Below the pieces are notes generated by a model, which saw only the letters and a program-made list of their open reading frames with translations, was not told the DNA's origin and searched no databases. The position numbers and the translations under genes were made by a program. Below are positions 39,900-49,474 of a DNA stretch of 64,000 nucleotides, one piece after another; the first letter of the stretch is position 1; every line of letters starts with the position of its first letter. The stretch covers positions 1-64,000 of the forward strand of contig NZ_MABH01000133.1 in NCBI RefSeq assembly GCF_001720585.1, written 5' to 3'. Origin of the DNA: Cereibacter johrii (GTDB lineage Bacteria > Pseudomonadota > Alphaproteobacteria > Rhodobacterales > Rhodobacteraceae).

Positions 39900-40891
39900 C
39901 AGCGGGTCTCCTTCCGGGCGTTGGCGATGTTCCAGATCATGATCGGCGTCACGAGCACCATGATGACCAGCGCCACGGCCGAGGCCCGGCCCGCGTCGTT
40001 GCCGCGAAACATCCAGTCGAACATGAGGTTGGCCAGCACCTGCGTGCCCCACTGTCCATTGGTCATGGCCAGCACGATGTCGAAGACCTTGAGCACGAGG
40101 ATGGTGATCGTGGTCCAGACCACCGCGATCGTGCCCCAGATCTGCGGCACCTTGATCCTGAGGAAGATCTGCAGGGGCGAGGCCCCGTCCAGAACCGCGG
40201 CCTCGACCGTCTCCTCGGGGATGCCGCGCAATGCGGCCGAGAGGATCACCATGGCAAAGCCCGTCTGGATCCAGATCAGCACCGCCATCAGGAAGAAGTT
40301 GTTCCAGAACGGGATGGCGAGCCAGGTCTGCTCGGTGCCCCCCAGCGCCTCGATCACCGCGTTCAGCAGGCCGATCTCCTCGCGCCCCTCGCCCCGGTAG
40401 TCGTAGATGAATTTCCAGATCACCGAAGCGCCGACGAAGGAAATCGCCATCGGCATGAAGATCAGCGCCTTGGCGAGGTTGCCCCAGCGGATCCGGTCGG
40501 TCAGCGCGGCCGCGACCAGCCCGAAGAAGGTCGAGGCCGCGGGCACGACGAGAAGCCACAGGAAGTTGTTGCGGATCGACTCGCGGAACTTGCTGTCGTT
40601 CACCAGCCATTCGTAATTGGCGAGGCCCACGAACTCCTCGCCGCTCGCATCGCGCAGCGAGAGCCAGATCGAGACGAAGACCGGATAGACGAGATAGATG
40701 CCGAGCAGCAGGATCGCGGGCAGGAGGAAGAGCCAGGGCCGGATCGCGCTCGCCCGGGAGATGTTGGCGCCGGCCCGGGGGCCTTTGGCGGGATAGACCG
40801 CATCGAGGATCAGGTTGGCGGCGAAGAAATAGGCCACGCAGCCGAACACCCCCACCACGATGGTGCCCCCCGCCATCATCAGCTGGTCCAT
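39899..40891 (-). CDS. aglF: Sugar ABC permease (AglF-like)
   Basis: 330 residues with AAGGAGG five bases before the ATG at 40891. It has eight predicted membrane segments; the first two (MMAGGTIVVGVFGCVAYFFAANLI and PWLFLLPAILLLGIYLVYP) form the AglF-type N-terminus. The EAA motif is ETVEAAVLDGASPLQIFLRIKVPQ. A longer frame to 41020 has an Arg/Gly-rich leader and is rejected. Confidence 0.92.
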   Translation of the reverse strand: MDQLMMAGGTIVVGVFGCVAYFFAANLILDAVYPAKGPRAGANISRASAIRPWLFLLPAILLLGIYLVYPVFVSIWLSLRDASGEEFVGLANYEWLVNDSKFRESIRNNFLWLLVVPAASTFFGLVAAALTDRIRWGNLAKALIFMPMAISFVGASVIWKFIYDYRGEGREEIGLLNAVIEALGGTEQTWLAIPFWNNFFLMAVLIWIQTGFAMVILSAALRGIPEETVEAAVLDGASPLQIFLRIKVPQIWGTIAVVWTTITILVLKVFDIVLAMTNGQWGTQVLANLMFDWMFRGNDAGRASAVALVIMVLVTPIMIWNIANARKETR

Positions 40892-40967
40892 GCCGCCTCC
40901 TTCCTCCCCGCGGAGCGCGCCGCCTGCCGCCCCGGATCGCCGGGGCGCTGCGCGGCCGCCCGCCGCC

Positions 40968-42320
40968 TCACTTGAACGTATCCCAGGTCCGCTGGATGTC
41001 GGCGCCCACACGCTCGGCACCCTTGCCGCCCATGTAGTCGATCATGCCGGTCCAGAAGGCTCCCGCCCCCACGGCGCCCGGCATCAGGTCCGAGCCGTCG
41101 AAACGGAAGGTCGTGGCATTGAGCAGGATCTCCCCCATCTTGCGCAGCGTGGGATCCCCGTAGACATCGGTATTCACGCCGGTGAACGGGGTGAGGAACC
41201 CGGTCTGCGCCATCCAGACCTCGTGCGCGATGGGCGTCTTCAGGAACTCGAGGAAGGCGCGCGCCACCGGCGTGTCGCGGGTGAGGCCGAAGACCGTGCC
41301 CGCCCCCAGCACCGGCTGGCCCAGATCGCGGTCGGCATAGGCCGGCAGATAGAAGAAATCCGCATCCTCGCCGATCACCGTGCCCTCGGGGAAGAACGAG
41401 GGGATGAAGCTCGCCTGCTTGTGCATGAAGCACTGCGGCGGCGCGGAGAACAGGCCCTTCGGACTGTCGCGGAAGTCGGTCGCGGCCACGGCATTTGGGC
41501 CTCCCGCCACGAAGTCGGGCGTGCGGGCGAACCAGCCGAATTCCTCGATGGCAGCCACCACCTGCGGATCGTCGAACGGGATCTCGTTCGAGGTCCATCG
41601 ATCGTAGACCTCGGGAGGGTTGATGCGCAGCATCATGTCCTCGACCCAGTCGGTCGCGGGCCATCCGGTGGCCCCGCCCGAGGCGAGGCCCACGCACCAG
41701 GGCGTCACCCCGTCCGCAACCATGCGCTCGGTCAGGGCGCGCAGCTCCTCCATCGTGGCGGGGATCTCGTAGCCGAAGTCCGCGAAATTCTCGGGCACAT
41801 ACCAGACGAGCGATTTCACATCGATCTTGTAGAAGAAGCCGTAGAGCGCTTCGGTGCCGTCTCGCCCGGGAAAGGTCCCGAGGCTCACCCAGCTCTCGCC
41901 CGCGGCATAATTCTCGCGCAGCCAGTCGGCCGTGGCCGGATCGAGCGGCGCGAGCTGCCCCTTCGAGGCCAGATCCCGCGCCAGACCCGGCTGGGGAAAG
42001 ACCGCTATGTCGGGAGGCGAGCCCGCGCCCGCGTCGATCACGATCTGCTGCTCGAAATTGTCCGAGCCGTTGTAGGTCACCTCGGCACCGGTCGCTGCCT
42101 CGAAATAGGCGATGACCGAGTCGAACAGCGCCTTGTCGGGCCCGAGCCAGGGCCCGAGGATCGTCAGCCGCTGCCCGGAGAGGTCCTGGCCCTTCAGCGC
42201 CTCGAAACTGTCCCAGTGAAAGCGCGCATCCGCGCCCGGGGGGAACTTCAGCTCCTGCCCCGCAAGCGGGCCGGAGACCAGTGCCAGCGCGGCCGCAATC
42301 GCGGGACCCCTCGCCTTCAT
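40968..42320 (-). CDS. aglE: Sugar ABC periplasmic binding protein (AglE-like)
   Basis: 450 residues with a Sec signal peptide (MKARGPAIAAALALVSGPLAG). The body is a cluster-B solute-binding protein (GPDKALFDSVIAYFEAATGAEVTYNGSDNFEQQI) matching AglE-type alpha-glucoside binders. GGAGG precedes the ATG. It is the first gene of aglEFG-K. The usual intra-operon alpha-glucosidase aglA is absent and a GH1 gene is divergent instead, so the transported sugar may be a beta-glucoside. Confidence 0.92.
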   Translation of the reverse strand: MKARGPAIAAALALVSGPLAGQELKFPPGADARFHWDSFEALKGQDLSGQRLTILGPWLGPDKALFDSVIAYFEAATGAEVTYNGSDNFEQQIVIDAGAGSPPDIAVFPQPGLARDLASKGQLAPLDPATADWLRENYAAGESWVSLGTFPGRDGTEALYGFFYKIDVKSLVWYVPENFADFGYEIPATMEELRALTERMVADGVTPWCVGLASGGATGWPATDWVEDMMLRINPPEVYDRWTSNEIPFDDPQVVAAIEEFGWFARTPDFVAGGPNAVAATDFRDSPKGLFSAPPQCFMHKQASFIPSFFPEGTVIGEDADFFYLPAYADRDLGQPVLGAGTVFGLTRDTPVARAFLEFLKTPIAHEVWMAQTGFLTPFTGVNTDVYGDPTLRKMGEILLNATTFRFDGSDLMPGAVGAGAFWTGMIDYMGGKGAERVGADIQRTWDTFK

Positions 42321-42633
42321 CGCGTCCTCCCCACCAGATACACAAGAGATCGGGCTCTCCGCGGGCTCCCGCCTGCCCCTCCCGTGGCAGGAAAGCCCAA
42401 CCGCCGGCGGCAGATGCCCGGTTGCCTCGAAGTCGCAACGTCGCCCGGCGGCCCCCGGTTCCCCTCTCGGCGGAACCGCCGCCGCCGGACGGCCGTTCGA
42501 GAAGGGCCGGGGATCATCCGTTCGGGCAGCGGTCCGGCATGTCCCGCCTTCGGGGACCCCTCCCGCCCGCCCGCCGCCGGCCCGCCCCGATCCGCGCCGG
42601 CCTCGCCGCACGACAGCCTTGACGGAGCCTTCC
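42321..42633. other. Divergent control region between aglE and the beta-glucosidase
   Basis: A 313-base GC-rich region that should carry both promoters. The only symmetric element I note is GTTGC-N8-GCAAC (42421-42438), which could be an operator for a LacI-type regulator, but no such regulator gene is in the window. Confidence 0.3.
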
Positions 42634-43956
42634 ATGACCTTTTCCCGCGCCGATTTTCCCGCCGATTTCCTGTTCGGAGTGGCCACCTCGGCCTATCAGA
42701 TCGAGGGCCACGGCGCGGGAGGCGCGGGCCGCACCCATTGGGACGATTTCGCCGCCGCCCCCGGCAATGTGGCCCATGCCGAGACTGGCCGCCGCGCCTG
42801 CGACCATTACCACCGGTGGGAGGAGGATCTCGATCTCGTGCGCGATGCGGGCTTCGACAGCTACCGCTTCTCGGCATCCTGGGCCCGGGTGATGCCCGAG
42901 GGCCGTGGGGCGGTGAATGCCGAGGGGCTCGACTTCTACGACCGTCTGGTCGACGGACAGCTCGCCCGCGGACTGAAGCCCGCCCTCACGCTCTACCACT
43001 GGGAACTGCCCTCGGCGCTGCAGGATCTGGGGGGCTGGCGCAACCGCGACATCGCGGGCTGGTTCGCGGATTATACCGAGGTGCTGCTCGGGCGCATCGG
43101 CGACCGGGTCTGGTCCACCGCGCCCGTGAACGAGCCCTGGTGCGTGGCCTGGCTGTCGCACTTCCTCGGCCGTCACGCGCCGGGGCTGCGCGACATCCGC
43201 GCCGCGGCCCGGGCGATGCACCATGTGCTCCTCGCCCACGGCGCCGCGATCGAGACCGCCCGGGGGCTCGGCGTGGGCAATCTCGGAGCGGTCTGCAACT
43301 TCGAGCCTGCGATCCCCGCCGACGGCAGCGAGGCCGCGGCCGCAGCGACCCGCCGGCACGACGCCCTGATAAACCGCTGGTTCGTCTCGGCCCTCTTCAA
43401 CCGTCAATATCCCGAGGAAGCCCTCGACGGGCTCGCGCCGCACCTGCCCCGCGGATGGGAGAAGGACCTCGACCGCATCGCCCAGCCGCTCGACTGGTTC
43501 GGGATCAATTACTACACCCGCAAGCTGGTGGCGGCCGCACCCGGCCCCTGGCCCGGCCTGTCCGAGGTGGAAGGCCCCCTGCCGCGGACGCGGATGGGCT
43601 GGGAGATCCATCCCGAGGGCCTCAGCGACATCCTGCTTCGCATTCACGAGGGCTACACCCGCGGTCTCCCGCTCATCGTGACCGAGAACGGCATGGTCGC
43701 CGCCGACCGGCTTCAGGCGGGCAAGGTGGAGGATACCGACCGCATCGCCTATCTCGAGGGCCATCTCGCCGCGGTGCGGAGGGCGATGGCTCAGGGCGTG
43801 CCGGTCCGGGGCTACCATGTCTGGTCCCTTCTCGACAATTTCGAATGGGCCTTCGGTTACGACCAGCGCTTCGGCCTGGTTCATGTCGACTTCCAGAACT
43901 TGCAGCGCACCCCGAAAGCATCCTATCACGCCTTGGCCCGCGCGCTGGCGCGGTAA
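42634..43956 (+). CDS. Family 1 glycoside hydrolase, beta-glucosidase
   Basis: 440 residues, standard GH1 length. The N-terminal signature is DFLFGVATSAYQIEG. The acid/base Glu167 lies in VNEPW and the nucleophile Glu351 in TENG. There is no signal peptide, so it is cytosolic and acts on imported glucosides. The ATG at 42634 has GGAG seven bases upstream. It is co-directional with glucokinase (18-base gap) and divergent from the sugar importer, giving a complete uptake-hydrolysis-phosphorylation unit. Confidence 0.94.
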   Translation: MTFSRADFPADFLFGVATSAYQIEGHGAGGAGRTHWDDFAAAPGNVAHAETGRRACDHYHRWEEDLDLVRDAGFDSYRFSASWARVMPEGRGAVNAEGLDFYDRLVDGQLARGLKPALTLYHWELPSALQDLGGWRNRDIAGWFADYTEVLLGRIGDRVWSTAPVNEPWCVAWLSHFLGRHAPGLRDIRAAARAMHHVLLAHGAAIETARGLGVGNLGAVCNFEPAIPADGSEAAAAATRRHDALINRWFVSALFNRQYPEEALDGLAPHLPRGWEKDLDRIAQPLDWFGINYYTRKLVAAAPGPWPGLSEVEGPLPRTRMGWEIHPEGLSDILLRIHEGYTRGLPLIVTENGMVAADRLQAGKVEDTDRIAYLEGHLAAVRRAMAQGVPVRGYHVWSLLDNFEWAFGYDQRFGLVHVDFQNLQRTPKASYHALARALAR

Positions 43957-43974
43957 GCCTGTCCGGAGGACGCC

Positions 43975-44928
43975 ATGGCCGACGCCCCCCTTTGCCTCGT
44001 CGCCGATATCGGTGGCACGAACACCCGTGTGGCCCTGGCGGAGGGAGCCCGGCTGCGGCCCGAGACGACGCGCCGCTTCCGGAACGCCGGTTATCCGGCC
44101 CTGGCGCCGGTCCTGCGCGACTTCCTCTCCGTCGTGGGCAGCCCCGAGATCGACGGCACCTGCGTGGCGGCCGCGGGCCCGGTCCGCGACGGGGTGGCCC
44201 TGCTCACGAACCTCGCCTGGACCGTCGACGGTGCCGAGCTGCAGCGCGCGACCGGCGCGCCGCGCGTGGCGGTGCTGAACGATCTTCAGGCCCAGGGCCA
44301 TGCGCTGGGCCATCTGGATCCGGCCAACCTGCGCGTCCTGATCCCGGGGCCCCATCCCCGCCGCGCAGGTCCGATGCTCGTCGTGGGCGTCGGCACCGGC
44401 TTCAACGCGGCCCCCGTCCACGATGTCGCGGGTCTGCGCCTGGTGGCGGCCTCCGAATGCGGCCATGCCGGAATGCCCGTCCGCACCCCACAGGATCTCC
44501 GGCTCGCGGAGTTCGTCCAGACGGTCCACGGTTTCGCCGGCGTCGAGGATGTGCTGTCGGGCCGCGGTCTCGAGCGGCTCTATGCCTTCACCGCGGCCGA
44601 GGCCGGCCTCGAGGACCGCAAGTCGGCGGCCGAGATCATGGCGGCCATTGCAGAACCGGGCCCGGCGCGCGCGGCGGCCGAACTCTTCGCCCGGCTTCTC
44701 GGCGCAGAGGCGGGAAATCTCGCACTGATCCACCTGCCCTTCGGTGGCCTCTATCTCTGCGGCGGCGTGGCCCGGGCCTTCGCCGCCCATCTGGGTCCGA
44801 TGGGGTTTGCCGAGAACTTCCGCGACAAGGGCCGCTTCTCGGCCTTCATGGACGATTTTCCGGTCTGCATCGTCGAGGACGATTACGCGGCCCTCACCGG
44901 CTGCGCGGCCTACCTCGCCACCCTCTGA
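43975..44928 (+). CDS. glk: Glucokinase
   Basis: 317 residues of the proteobacterial ROK-independent glucokinase family. The phosphate loop DIGGTNTRVAL, NDLQAQGHAL (catalytic Asp), VVGVGTGFNAAPV and ECGHAGMP are visible. It phosphorylates glucose released by the GH1 enzyme to glucose-6-phosphate. GGAGG lies five bases before the ATG. Confidence 0.95.
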   Translation: MADAPLCLVADIGGTNTRVALAEGARLRPETTRRFRNAGYPALAPVLRDFLSVVGSPEIDGTCVAAAGPVRDGVALLTNLAWTVDGAELQRATGAPRVAVLNDLQAQGHALGHLDPANLRVLIPGPHPRRAGPMLVVGVGTGFNAAPVHDVAGLRLVAASECGHAGMPVRTPQDLRLAEFVQTVHGFAGVEDVLSGRGLERLYAFTAAEAGLEDRKSAAEIMAAIAEPGPARAAAELFARLLGAEAGNLALIHLPFGGLYLCGGVARAFAAHLGPMGFAENFRDKGRFSAFMDDFPVCIVEDDYAALTGCAAYLATL

Positions 44929-45002
44929 CCGCCCGCCGCCGACCCCTCCGCGCCCGGCCCGTCCTGCCGCTCCAGCCCGCCCGCCGGAGCGGCTCCTCCC
45001 CC

Positions 45003-45055
45003 GCTTTCACTCTGCCCAAATATCCTCGGGGGTCCGGGGGCAGACAGCCCCCGGC
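45003..45055 (-). repeat. Dispersed 3' hairpin module, copy 2 (after coxM)
   Basis: About 40 bases beyond the coxM stop, the hairpin CCGGGGGC-AGACA-GCCCCCGG-like stem is followed on the minus strand by CCGAGGATATTTGGGCAGAG and TGAAAG. It sits in the convergent gap with glk and can terminate both. Confidence 0.75.
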
Positions 45056-45095
45056 GGCTGGCCTGAGGCGCGCCCCCGGCCCGGATCGCTGCGGT

Positions 45096-45881
45096 TCAGG
45101 CCGCGGCGACCGCCCGTTTCGTCAGGACCTTCACGAGATGCGCCCGATAGGCCGGCGTCCCGTGCAGATCGCCGAGCAGCCCCTCCGCGGAGAGGCTCAG
45201 GCCCTCCACCGCCTCGGGCCGGAAGTCGGCCGACAGGGCCCCCTCGGCCTCGGTCCAGCGGAAGACCCCATCCTCGCCCGCCCCCGTGACCGCGACCCGC
45301 ACCCCATCGGCAAACTGCGCCACGAACACACCCACGAGCGCGAAGCGCGAGGCGGGCTGCGCGAATTTCATGTAGGCCGCCCGCTCGGGCAGGGGAAAGC
45401 GGACCGAGGTCACGATCTCGCCCTCTTCCAGCGCCGTGGTGAAGAGGCCCTGGAAGAAGTCGCCGGCCGCGATCTCGCGCCGATCGGTGACGATGGTGGC
45501 CCCCGACGCCAGCGCCGCCGCCGGATAGCAGGCGGCAGGGTCGTTGTTGGCAAGGCTGCCCCCGATCGTGCCGCGCGCCCGCACCGACGGATCGCCGATC
45601 TCGCCCGCGAGCCAGGCCAGCGCCGGATAATGCGCCTTCGCCTCGCGCGCCACCACCCCGTGGGGTGTGGCCGCTCCCACGACGAGACCCTCCTCGCCGC
45701 GGCAGACCCCCTTCATCTCGGCGATGTCGGTCAGGCTCACCAGCCGCTCCGGCGCCGCCAGCCGCTGCTTCATCGAGGGCAGCAGGGTCTGCCCGCCGGA
45801 CAGCGCCTGTGCGCCCTCCGACCCGAGCGCCGCGACCGCCTCCGCCACCGACGAGGGTTTCACCAGGTCGAAATTGTGCAT
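45096..45881 (-). CDS. coxM: Molybdenum hydroxylase FAD subunit (CoxM-type)
   Basis: 261 residues. The FAD-binding motifs of the xanthine dehydrogenase medium subunit are visible: ALSGGQTLLPSMKQRL near residue 30 and the second flavin loop TIGGSLANNDPAA near residue 107. GGAGG precedes the ATG and the gene is 10 bases downstream of coxL. It passes electrons from the Fe-S subunit to an acceptor. Confidence 0.93.
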   Translation of the reverse strand: MHNFDLVKPSSVAEAVAALGSEGAQALSGGQTLLPSMKQRLAAPERLVSLTDIAEMKGVCRGEEGLVVGAATPHGVVAREAKAHYPALAWLAGEIGDPSVRARGTIGGSLANNDPAACYPAAALASGATIVTDRREIAAGDFFQGLFTTALEEGEIVTSVRFPLPERAAYMKFAQPASRFALVGVFVAQFADGVRVAVTGAGEDGVFRWTEAEGALSADFRPEAVEGLSLSAEGLLGDLHGTPAYRAHLVKVLTKRAVAAA

Positions 45882-45891
45882 GATCCCCTCC

Positions 45892-48264
45892 TCAGCCCTG
45901 CATCGCCGTCCAGACGCGCGAAGGCGTCAGCGGCATGTCGATATGGGTGATGTGATCGTGGCCCGCGCGCCGCAGCGCATCGACCACCGCATTGACCACC
46001 GCGGGCGGCGTGCCGATGGCCCCTGCCTCGCCGCAGCCCTTGGCGCCCAGCGGATTGTGGGTGCAGGGCGTGACGCAGGAATGATCCACCGTGAAGGAGG
46101 GCACATCGTCCGCACGCGGCATGGCGTAATCCATGTAGGAGCCGGTCAGCAGCTGGCCGTCCTCGTTATAGACCACCCCTTCCAGAAGCGCCTGCCCGAT
46201 GCCCTGCGCCACCCCGCCATGCACCTGGCCCTGGACGATCATCGGATTGATGACATTGCCGAAATCGTCGGCGCAGGTGAAGCGCACGATATCGACGCCG
46301 CCCGTCTCCGGGTCCACCTCGACCTCGCAGCCATAGGCGCCCGCGGGATAGGTGAAGTTCGCCGGATCGTAGAAGGCCGTCTCCTCGAGCCCCGGCTCCA
46401 GCGTCTCGAGCGGGTAGTTGTGCGGCACATAGGCCGAGAAGGCGATCTCGGCGAAGCTCTTCTGCCGGTCGGTGCCCGCGACCGAGAAGCTGCCGTCGGT
46501 GAATTCGATGTCGCCCTCGGCCGCTTCGAGCATGTGGGCCGCGATCTTCTTGCCCTTGTCGATGATCTTGTCCGCGGCCTTCATCATGGCCGAGCCGCAG
46601 ACGGCGAGGCTGCGCGAGCCGTAGGTGCCCATCCCGAACGGGATCTTCGACGTGTCGCCGTGAACGATCTCGACCGAATTCGCATCCACCCCCAGCTTCT
46701 CGGCGATCAGCTGGGCAAAGACCGTCTCGTGCCCCTGCCCATGGCTGTGCGCGCCGACCAGCACCGAGATGTTGCCCGTGGCATTCACCCGGATGGTCGC
46801 AGCGTCGTAGAGGCCCACGCGGCAGCCGAGCACCCCCACGAGGTTCGAGGGCGCGATCCCGCAGGCCTCGATCCAGGTCGAGAGGCCGAAGCCGCGCAGC
46901 TTGCCGCGCTGGCGGCTCTCCTCGGCCCGCGCCTCGAAGCCCGCCACGTCCGACAGCTCGCGCAGCTTGTCCATCGTGGCGTGATAGTTGCCGGTGTCGT
47001 AGACGAGGCCCACCGGCGTCGTATAGGGGAAGGCACCGGGATCGATGAAATTCCTGCGCCGGATCTCCCACGGGTCGATCCCGAGCTCGTCGGCCGCCTT
47101 GTCGATCACCCGTTCCAGCGAATAGGTGGCCTCGGGCCGCCCTGCGCCGCGATAGGCATCGACCGGCACCGTGTTCGTCAGCACCGCCTTCACATTCACA
47201 TAGACGAGCGGCGTCCTGTAGGGGCCGGCCATCAGCGTGCCATGCAGGAAGGTGGGCGTGCAGGTGGCGAAGTTCGACAGATAGGCCCCCATGTTGGCCA
47301 GCGTCTCGGTCCTGAGCGCGAGGAAGTTCCCCTCGCGGTCGGTCGCGAGCTGGATCTTCGTCACATGGTCGCGGCCATGGGCGTCCGACAGGAAGGCTTC
47401 CGAGCGGTCGCAGACCCATTTCACCGGCCGGTTCAGCCGCTTCGAGGCCGCGAGCACCGCCGCCTCCTCGCCGTAGTGATAGATCTTCGAGCCGAAGCCG
47501 CCGCCCACGTCGGGCGCGATCACCGTCAGCTTGTTCTCGGGGATCCCCATGACGAAGGCCGAGATCAGAAGCCGCGTCAGGTGCGGGTTCTGCGAGGTGG
47601 TATAGAGCTTGTAGTCGCCCGTCCCGCTGTCGAAATCCCCGATCGAGGCGCGCGGCTCCATCGCATTGGGCGAGAGGCGGTTGTTCACCAGTTCCAGCGT
47701 CGTGACATGCGGCGCGGTCTCGAAGGCGGCATCGACGGCGGCGCGGTTCTCCTCGATCCAGCCCCAGTCGAAGACCACATTGTCCTCGATCTCGTCATGG
47801 ACCCGGTTCGAGCTGTCGGCCACCGCCTGCGCCATGTCGACGATGGCGGGCAGCTCCTCGATATCGGCCTCGATGGCCTCGCAGGCGTCCTTGGCCTGCT
47901 CGTAGGTCTCGGCCACCACCATCGCATAGGCATCGCCCACATGGCGGACCTTGCCATGGGCCAGAACCGGGCGCTTTGGCTCTTTCATCGTGGCGCCGTT
48001 CCGGCTCTGGACCAGCCAGCCGGTCGGGTTGCCGCCCACTTCGGTGAAATCCTCGCCCGTCAGCACCGCAAGCACGCCCGGCATCTCCTCGGCGGCGCTG
48101 GTGTCGATCGAGCGGATGCGGCCATGCGCCACTTCCGAGCGCAGGAAGCAGGCGTGGGCCTGTCCGCGCAGGCTGATGTCGGCGGTGTAGCGGCCCTTTC
48201 CGGTCAGGAACCGGATATCCTCGCGGCGCAGCGTGCTCGCGCCGATGCCTCCGTCCTTCGGCAT
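45892..48264 (-). CDS. coxL: Form II CO-dehydrogenase-like molybdenum hydroxylase large subunit
   Basis: 790 residues. Molybdopterin-domain motifs [22 protein letters not shown] and [10 protein letters not shown] are present. The active-site loop AYRGAGR is that of form II (putative) CODH; genuine CO-oxidising form I enzymes have AYRCSFR. I therefore do not predict CO oxidation, and the substrate is unknown. GGAGG lies six bases before the ATG at 48264; the frame to 48324 adds an unsupported leader. Gene order here is coxG-S-L-M. Confidence 0.93.
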   Translation of the reverse strand: MPKDGGIGASTLRREDIRFLTGKGRYTADISLRGQAHACFLRSEVAHGRIRSIDTSAAEEMPGVLAVLTGEDFTEVGGNPTGWLVQSRNGATMKEPKRPVLAHGKVRHVGDAYAMVVAETYEQAKDACEAIEADIEELPAIVDMAQAVADSSNRVHDEIEDNVVFDWGWIEENRAAVDAAFETAPHVTTLELVNNRLSPNAMEPRASIGDFDSGTGDYKLYTTSQNPHLTRLLISAFVMGIPENKLTVIAPDVGGGFGSKIYHYGEEAAVLAASKRLNRPVKWVCDRSEAFLSDAHGRDHVTKIQLATDREGNFLALRTETLANMGAYLSNFATCTPTFLHGTLMAGPYRTPLVYVNVKAVLTNTVPVDAYRGAGRPEATYSLERVIDKAADELGIDPWEIRRRNFIDPGAFPYTTPVGLVYDTGNYHATMDKLRELSDVAGFEARAEESRQRGKLRGFGLSTWIEACGIAPSNLVGVLGCRVGLYDAATIRVNATGNISVLVGAHSHGQGHETVFAQLIAEKLGVDANSVEIVHGDTSKIPFGMGTYGSRSLAVCGSAMMKAADKIIDKGKKIAAHMLEAAEGDIEFTDGSFSVAGTDRQKSFAEIAFSAYVPHNYPLETLEPGLEETAFYDPANFTYPAGAYGCEVEVDPETGGVDIVRFTCADDFGNVINPMIVQGQVHGGVAQGIGQALLEGVVYNEDGQLLTGSYMDYAMPRADDVPSFTVDHSCVTPCTHNPLGAKGCGEAGAIGTPPAVVNAVVDALRRAGHDHITHIDMPLTPSRVWTAMQG

Positions 48265-48292
48265 GAAACTCCTCCCTTTCTTGCTGGCCCGC

Positions 48293-48775
48293 TTATTCGG
48301 CGGCGAGCTTCCGGCTGTCGGCACCCGCGGCGGCCATGACCGCCTTGACGATATTGTGGTATCCCGTGCAGCGGCAGATGTTGCCCTTGAGGTAGTGGCG
48401 CACCTCCTCCTCGGTCGGGTTCGGCTTCTCGTTCAGCAGCGCCGCCGAGATCATCACCATCCCCGGCGTGCAGAAGCCGCACTGGAGGCCGTGATGATCC
48501 TGAAAGGCCTGCTGGATCACCGAGAGCGAGCCGTCCTTGTTCGCCATCCCCTCGATCGTCGTCACGCTCTTGCCGGCCACGTCCTGCGCCAGCACGGTGC
48601 AGCTCTTCACCGGCTCCCCATCGACATGGACGGTGCAGGCGCCGCATTGCGTCGTGTCGCAGCCGACATGGGTGCCGGTCAGCCCCAGCCCCTCGCGCAG
48701 GAAGCTGGAGAGGAGCGTGCGCCCCTCGGTCTCGGCGGACATGGGTCTGCCGTTCACGGTCATCGTGACTTTCAT
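48293..48775 (-). CDS. coxS: Molybdenum hydroxylase 2x[2Fe-2S] subunit (CoxS-type)
   Basis: 160 residues. The N-terminal plant-type cluster has Cys39, Cys44, Cys47 and Cys59. The C-terminal helical cluster has Cys99, Cys102, Cys134 and Cys136 (QCGFC and ICRCTGYHN). Size and motifs are standard. GGAGG precedes the ATG at 48775; an in-frame TTG lies immediately upstream. Confidence 0.95.
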   Translation of the reverse strand: MKVTMTVNGRPMSAETEGRTLLSSFLREGLGLTGTHVGCDTTQCGACTVHVDGEPVKSCTVLAQDVAGKSVTTIEGMANKDGSLSVIQQAFQDHHGLQCGFCTPGMVMISAALLNEKPNPTEEEVRHYLKGNICRCTGYHNIVKAVMAAAGADSRKLAAE

Positions 48776-48803
48776 CAATACCCTCCCTGATACCGTCTCG
48801 GGT

Positions 48804-49334
48804 TCAGCGCGAGATCATGCGCTTGAACCAGCCCTTCTTCGCGGGCGCCTCGCCCTCGGCGCCAACGGCCACAGCCTCGGGCTCGTCCTCGGCGGGGCCT
48901 TCCACCGCGGTCTGGAACCGCTCGAAGAACTGGTCGGCCATCTTGCGCGAGAAGCCGTCGATGATCCGGCTGCCGAGCTGAGCGAGCTTGCCGCCGACAT
49001 GGACATCGACCTCGTAGGACAGGAGCGTGCCGCCCTCCGACGGGCTCATCGCGACCTTGGCCGAGCCGCGCGCATGGCCTGCGGCCCCGCCCTTGCCTTC
49101 GCCCGAGATGGTGAGCGACCGACCGTCCACGATGTCCGACAGCGTGACATGGCCGGTGAACCGCGCCTTCACGGGCCCGACCTTCTGGGTCACGATCGCC
49201 TCGTAGCCTTCGGAGGGGCTCCCCGTCAGGCTCTCGCACCCGGGAATGCAGACCCTCAGCACCTCGGGGTCGAGGATGGCCGCCCAGACCGTGGCAGGGT
49301 CCGCGGCAATGGTTCTCTGATCGGCTAGCAGCAT
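48804..49334 (-). CDS. coxG: CoxG-like SRPBCC protein
   Basis: 176 residues. The fold of carbon monoxide dehydrogenase subunit G (START/SRPBCC) is recognisable in [20 protein letters not shown], and in [20 protein letters not shown]. The C-terminus is an acidic linker followed by a basic tail ([11 protein letters not shown]). CoxG homologues recruit the hydroxylase to the membrane through the C-terminal tail; the basic tail fits that. It is first in the cox operon, 140 bases downstream of the kinase stop. Confidence 0.88.
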   Translation of the reverse strand: MLLADQRTIAADPATVWAAILDPEVLRVCIPGCESLTGSPSEGYEAIVTQKVGPVKARFTGHVTLSDIVDGRSLTISGEGKGGAAGHARGSAKVAMSPSEGGTLLSYEVDVHVGGKLAQLGSRIIDGFSRKMADQFFERFQTAVEGPAEDEPEAVAVGAEGEAPAKKGWFKRMISR

Positions 49335-49418
49335 GGCAGATCCCCCTTATTGCGCCGAGAGTAGGACCAAACCTGACGCTGCGGCTATGTGACCTTGGTC
49401 GTAGTGACGCGGACCTGA

Positions 49419-49446
49419 CCGGGCGGGGGCCGCCTTTCCCGCCCGG
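49419..49446 (-). terminator. Hairpin after the hybrid histidine kinase gene
   Basis: A perfect 9-bp stem (CCGGGCGGG/CCCGCCCGG) with a 10-base loop lies 28 bases past the kinase stop. There is no T-run. It separates the kinase from the coxG promoter region. Confidence 0.5.
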
Positions 49447-49474
49447 CGGCCGTGTGGCGGCGCTGCGGGCGGCC

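Noticed and set aside
40860-45950. A 1696-codon open frame on the plus strand
   Set aside because: It overlaps the agl genes in antisense and the GH1 and glk genes in another frame. Its composition is Arg/Gly/Pro-rich with no motifs.
45892-48264. True aerobic CO dehydrogenase
   Set aside because: The active-site loop is AYRGAGR (form II), not the AYRCSFR of CO-oxidising form I.
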